Virus record (IMG/VR): IMGVR_UViG_3300009606_001525
Span: 1 to 25,929 of that record
Reading direction: 5' to 3' (one strand)
Length of the DNA stretch: 25,929 nt
Source: a virus
The notes beneath the pieces are model-generated. The model made no database searches. It had not been told where the DNA came from and saw nothing but the letters and a program-made list of their open reading frames with translations. Positions 24,307 through 25,929 of this stretch are shown piece by piece (position 1 is the stretch's first letter; every line of letters starts with the position of its first letter). The position numbers and the translations under genes were made by a program.

Positions 24307-25038
24307 TTATAAGTTTTTAAGCATGTTAGTTAAGCCTGGTGAAGAATTTACTCTCTTACCAGTTGTTGATTTTGTTTTCTGTACTGAAGGTTTAGAACTT
24401 CCTCCGTTTCTTTTCCACATATCGTATTCTACTTTAGAAGCTAAGAAGTCTGCTGTATGTAAAACTGAGATTAGCGATGTTTTCTGTCTAGATGATTCAA
24501 CATTACTGAAAAAGTAAGCTTCATTAGCTTTATCAAACACTCCATCGTGACATCTTATACCTAAAAACTCTTTTTGATCTACTTTAATACCAAACTTCTG
24601 TAAAATAAATAAAGATCTATCTGGAATTAACATAAATTGAAGATCTGGATTATAAGTATACATCTCTGAAAGCTTATCTTGTCTCCATTTATCAGTCTGA
24701 GGTATATAATTTGGTTGATCTCCATCTCCTATCTTACCTAAATCATGGAAGAGGGCGGCAAATACTAATTGTTCTTCAGTATAATCTAAAGTACCTCCCA
24801 TTTTTTCATATAATCTAGATTGTTCTACAGCATATTGTACTACTCTATTAACATGATCTACATATCCACCGGCGAAAGCATTGTGATACCATGTCTTTCC
24901 ACTAGCAGGAGCCATAACATAGTTATCTTCCATATGTTTTAACATCTCTTTACAAGCAATAGCACGTCCACCTAAGTAGGTATCAATGATTTTTAAGTGT
25001 TTTTCGTAGTTTTTACCAATTTGTTCCGCATTTAACAT
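24307..25038 (-). CDS. HD-superfamily metal-dependent phosphohydrolase
   Basis: A 243-residue protein with HD-domain metal ligands in order: His62 (GGYVDHVNRV), His98-Asp99 (LFHDLGKIGDG), a further His164-Asp165 (IRCHDGVFD) and Asp197 (LHTADFLASK). HD proteins act on nucleotides, nucleotidyl groups or RNA; the substrate cannot be read from this sequence. The last 35 residues are Ser/Lys/Thr-rich and probably disordered. AAAAGG about 7 bases before the ATG is one of the few Shine-Dalgarno-like sites in the window. It starts a short run with the membrane protein and the gp55-like sigma, downstream of an A+T-rich gap that may hold its promoter. Candidate roles are nucleotide salvage or removal of a signalling nucleotide; this is inference. 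Confidence 0.8.
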   Translation of the reverse strand: MLNAEQIGKNYEKHLKIIDTYLGGRAIACKEMLKHMEDNYVMAPASGKTWYHNAFAGGYVDHVNRVVQYAVEQSRLYEKMGGTLDYTEEQLVFAALFHDLGKIGDGDQPNYIPQTDKWRQDKLSEMYTYNPDLQFMLIPDRSLFILQKFGIKVDQKEFLGIRCHDGVFDKANEAYFFSNVESSRQKTSLISVLHTADFLASKVEYDMWKRNGGSSKPSVQKTKSTTGKRVNSSPGLTNMLKNL

Positions 25039-25189
25039 AGATAACCTTTTTAAATTATTATTATTATTTATTTTATTATTATATTATTCAATATTATATT
25101 TATTTAAATATATTTTTTATTATATCTTATTAATTATATTATATAACATATATAGAAGATATTAAATCTAAGGCAGAAAGGCAACTATT
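25039..25189 (-). other. Very A+T-rich intergenic gap, likely promoter region
   Basis: No gene is seen here. From about 25053 to 25145 the sequence is almost only A and T, starting with runs of TTA and TAT triplets. It separates the exported-protein gene from the HD gene and is the longest gap in the window. It probably holds the promoter for the HD-sigma run. No exact TATTTATAA copy and no convincing terminator hairpin were found. Confidence 0.5.
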
Positions 25190-25561
25190 TTAATGAAAAA
25201 AGTGCTTTTTATTTAAATTTACCCATTTAGCCTGGGATCTATAGGTTGTAAAGTACACTTTTACGTCGGCAAGTGACCTATATTGAGTGTAAAATACCTT
25301 TTTATCACTTTGACTCACATACTTAGTGTAGAACCATATACCTTTATTACCTTTTGCTTGACTCCTATAGTTAGTTTTATATACAATTACATCTGCTTGT
25401 GATCTATACTCTGTTTCAAACACCAATACCTCAGCTTGGGATTTATAATCAACTACAGATATTTGTTGGGCGGATAGGTAGAAGGGGGTGAGGGTGAGGA
25501 ATATACCGTAGGCCGCCGCGCGAAACGCGCGCAAGTTGCCGCGAAGATTTATATCTAACAT
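25190..25561 (-). CDS. Exported YxSQAD-repeat protein (DUF6150-like)
   Basis: A 123-residue protein. Residues 1-33 look like a Sec signal peptide: basic NLRGNLRAFRAAAYG, hydrophobic IFLTLTPFYLSA, then QQ, with probable cleavage after the Ala. The rest is about six short repeats of the form Y.SQAD..V..T (YKSQAEVLVFE, YRSQADVIVYK, YRSQAKGNKG, YVSQSDKKVFY, YRSLADVKVYF, YRSQAKW). This is the pattern of DUF6150 proteins, which I associate with Bacteroidota and some phages; family function is unknown. Its ATG overlaps the upstream gene by 7 bases. The signal-peptide coding region includes an unusually G+C-rich stretch and a perfect hairpin at 25517-25531. Possible roles are envelope modification or exclusion of other phages, which is inference only. 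Confidence 0.75.
   Translation of the reverse strand: MLDINLRGNLRAFRAAAYGIFLTLTPFYLSAQQISVVDYKSQAEVLVFETEYRSQADVIVYKTNYRSQAKGNKGIWFYTKYVSQSDKKVFYTQYRSLADVKVYFTTYRSQAKWVNLNKKHFFH
25517..25531 (-). repeat. G+C-only perfect hairpin inside signal-peptide codons
   Basis: CGCGCG, AAA, CGCGCG: a perfect 6-bp inverted repeat with a 3-base loop, embedded in a roughly 35-base G+C-rich island (25511-25543) in otherwise A+T-rich DNA. It encodes the basic RAFRAA part of the signal peptide and falls about 10 codons after the start of the exported-protein gene, where a stable mRNA stem could slow translation. Confidence 0.6.
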
Positions 25562-25926
25562 GTTCCTAACTGTTTAGCTACCCATCCATACTTCTCAATA
25601 TGATCTACATAGAATTCATCATCACCGTACATAAAGTAAGCATCGGCTTGATCTAACCATCTAGCAGCTGTCTCCTTATCTTCAGCCCCTACAGACATTA
25701 CATCTTTAATGGCTTTATTCTCCCAAGCTCTTTCTTCTTCTGCTTGCTTGGCATTAATAACCATAAGGTCGGTAACGAAATCAGCTAACTCCTGGAAAGA
25801 CCAGTTCTGGAAGTTATACCCTCTAGGTCTGAAACCATTAACGTCTTTGTAGAGATCTGAGACCCACATAAGGGTTTCATCGAATTGACTTTGATTTGAA
25901 ATCGTGTGTGAAATTGAATTTGCCAT
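25555..25926 (-). CDS. Conserved small phage protein (LYKDVNGFRPRG type)
   Basis: A 123-residue acidic protein whose ATG is 3 bases from the right edge, so its upstream signals are outside the window. It contains WVSDLYKDVNGFRPRGYNFQ near residue 22, a pattern I recognise from small uncharacterised proteins of many T4-like and other large phages. A helical segment rich in Glu/Ala (NAKQAEEERAWENKAIKDVM) follows, and the end is EFYVDHIEKYGWVAKQLGTC. No enzyme motif, signal peptide or membrane span is present. It overlaps the exported-protein gene by 7 bases, so the two are probably translated together. Function unknown. Confidence 0.7.
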   Translation of the reverse strand: MANSISHTISNQSQFDETLMWVSDLYKDVNGFRPRGYNFQNWSFQELADFVTDLMVINAKQAEEERAWENKAIKDVMSVGAEDKETAARWLDQADAYFMYGDDEFYVDHIEKYGWVAKQLGTC

Positions 25927-25929
25927 AAC

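Noticed and set aside
25194-25207. AAAAAG-TG-CTTTTT inverted repeat as a transcription terminator
   Set aside because: It is inside the last codons of the exported-protein gene, the stem is nearly all A-T pairs with a 2-base loop, and no proper T-run follows a stable stem.

Overview
This window reads as part of the late (virion assembly) region of a T4-like contractile-tailed phage. Every convincing gene lies on the minus strand, so transcription runs from right to left. The T4-like assignment rests on recognisable homologues of the late sigma factor gp55, baseplate hub gp5, wedge proteins gp25 and gp6, and a gp12-type short tail fibre with a collar domain. They are ordered much as in T4. The DNA is AT-rich. 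A Bacteroidota host, probably marine, is inferred from three signs: a BACON-like domain in a tail protein, a small exported protein of the DUF6150 repeat type, and almost no Shine-Dalgarno sequences before the genes.

Right end (about 25929-23300): a small conserved phage protein overlaps an exported YxSQAD-repeat protein. A 151-bp, nearly pure A+T gap follows. Next come an HD-superfamily phosphohydrolase, a short membrane protein that appears split by a +1 frameshift, and the gp55-like sigma factor.

Centre right (23282-18222): a 121-residue acidic-tailed protein, the gp5-like hub without a lysozyme domain, two unassigned probable structural proteins, gp25 and gp6. Most of these genes abut or overlap by one base.

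Centre left (18220-10093): a DNRLRE-like structural protein, a coiled-coil structural protein, and a 1398-residue tail/baseplate protein. The last ends in Ig-like repeats, a BACON-like domain, eight glycines and an apparently intact intein-like Hint domain. It is followed by a structural gene whose first 50 codons sit in another frame.

Left end (10049-1): a conserved small structural protein, two structural proteins sharing a C-terminal module, the gp12-like fibre, and a giant fibre gene running off the left edge (at least 1884 codons). The giant fibre shares its N-terminal module with the gp12-like protein and is full of internal repeats.

Five of the six intergenic gaps of 17 bp or more carry the same motif, TATTTATAA or a one-base variant, just upstream of a gene start. 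With a gp55 homologue alongside, this is a good candidate late promoter. It would divide the genes into about five late transcription units. No tRNA, rRNA, integrase, transposase or CRISPR array was seen. The most unusual element is the C-terminal Hint domain on the 1398-residue tail protein.
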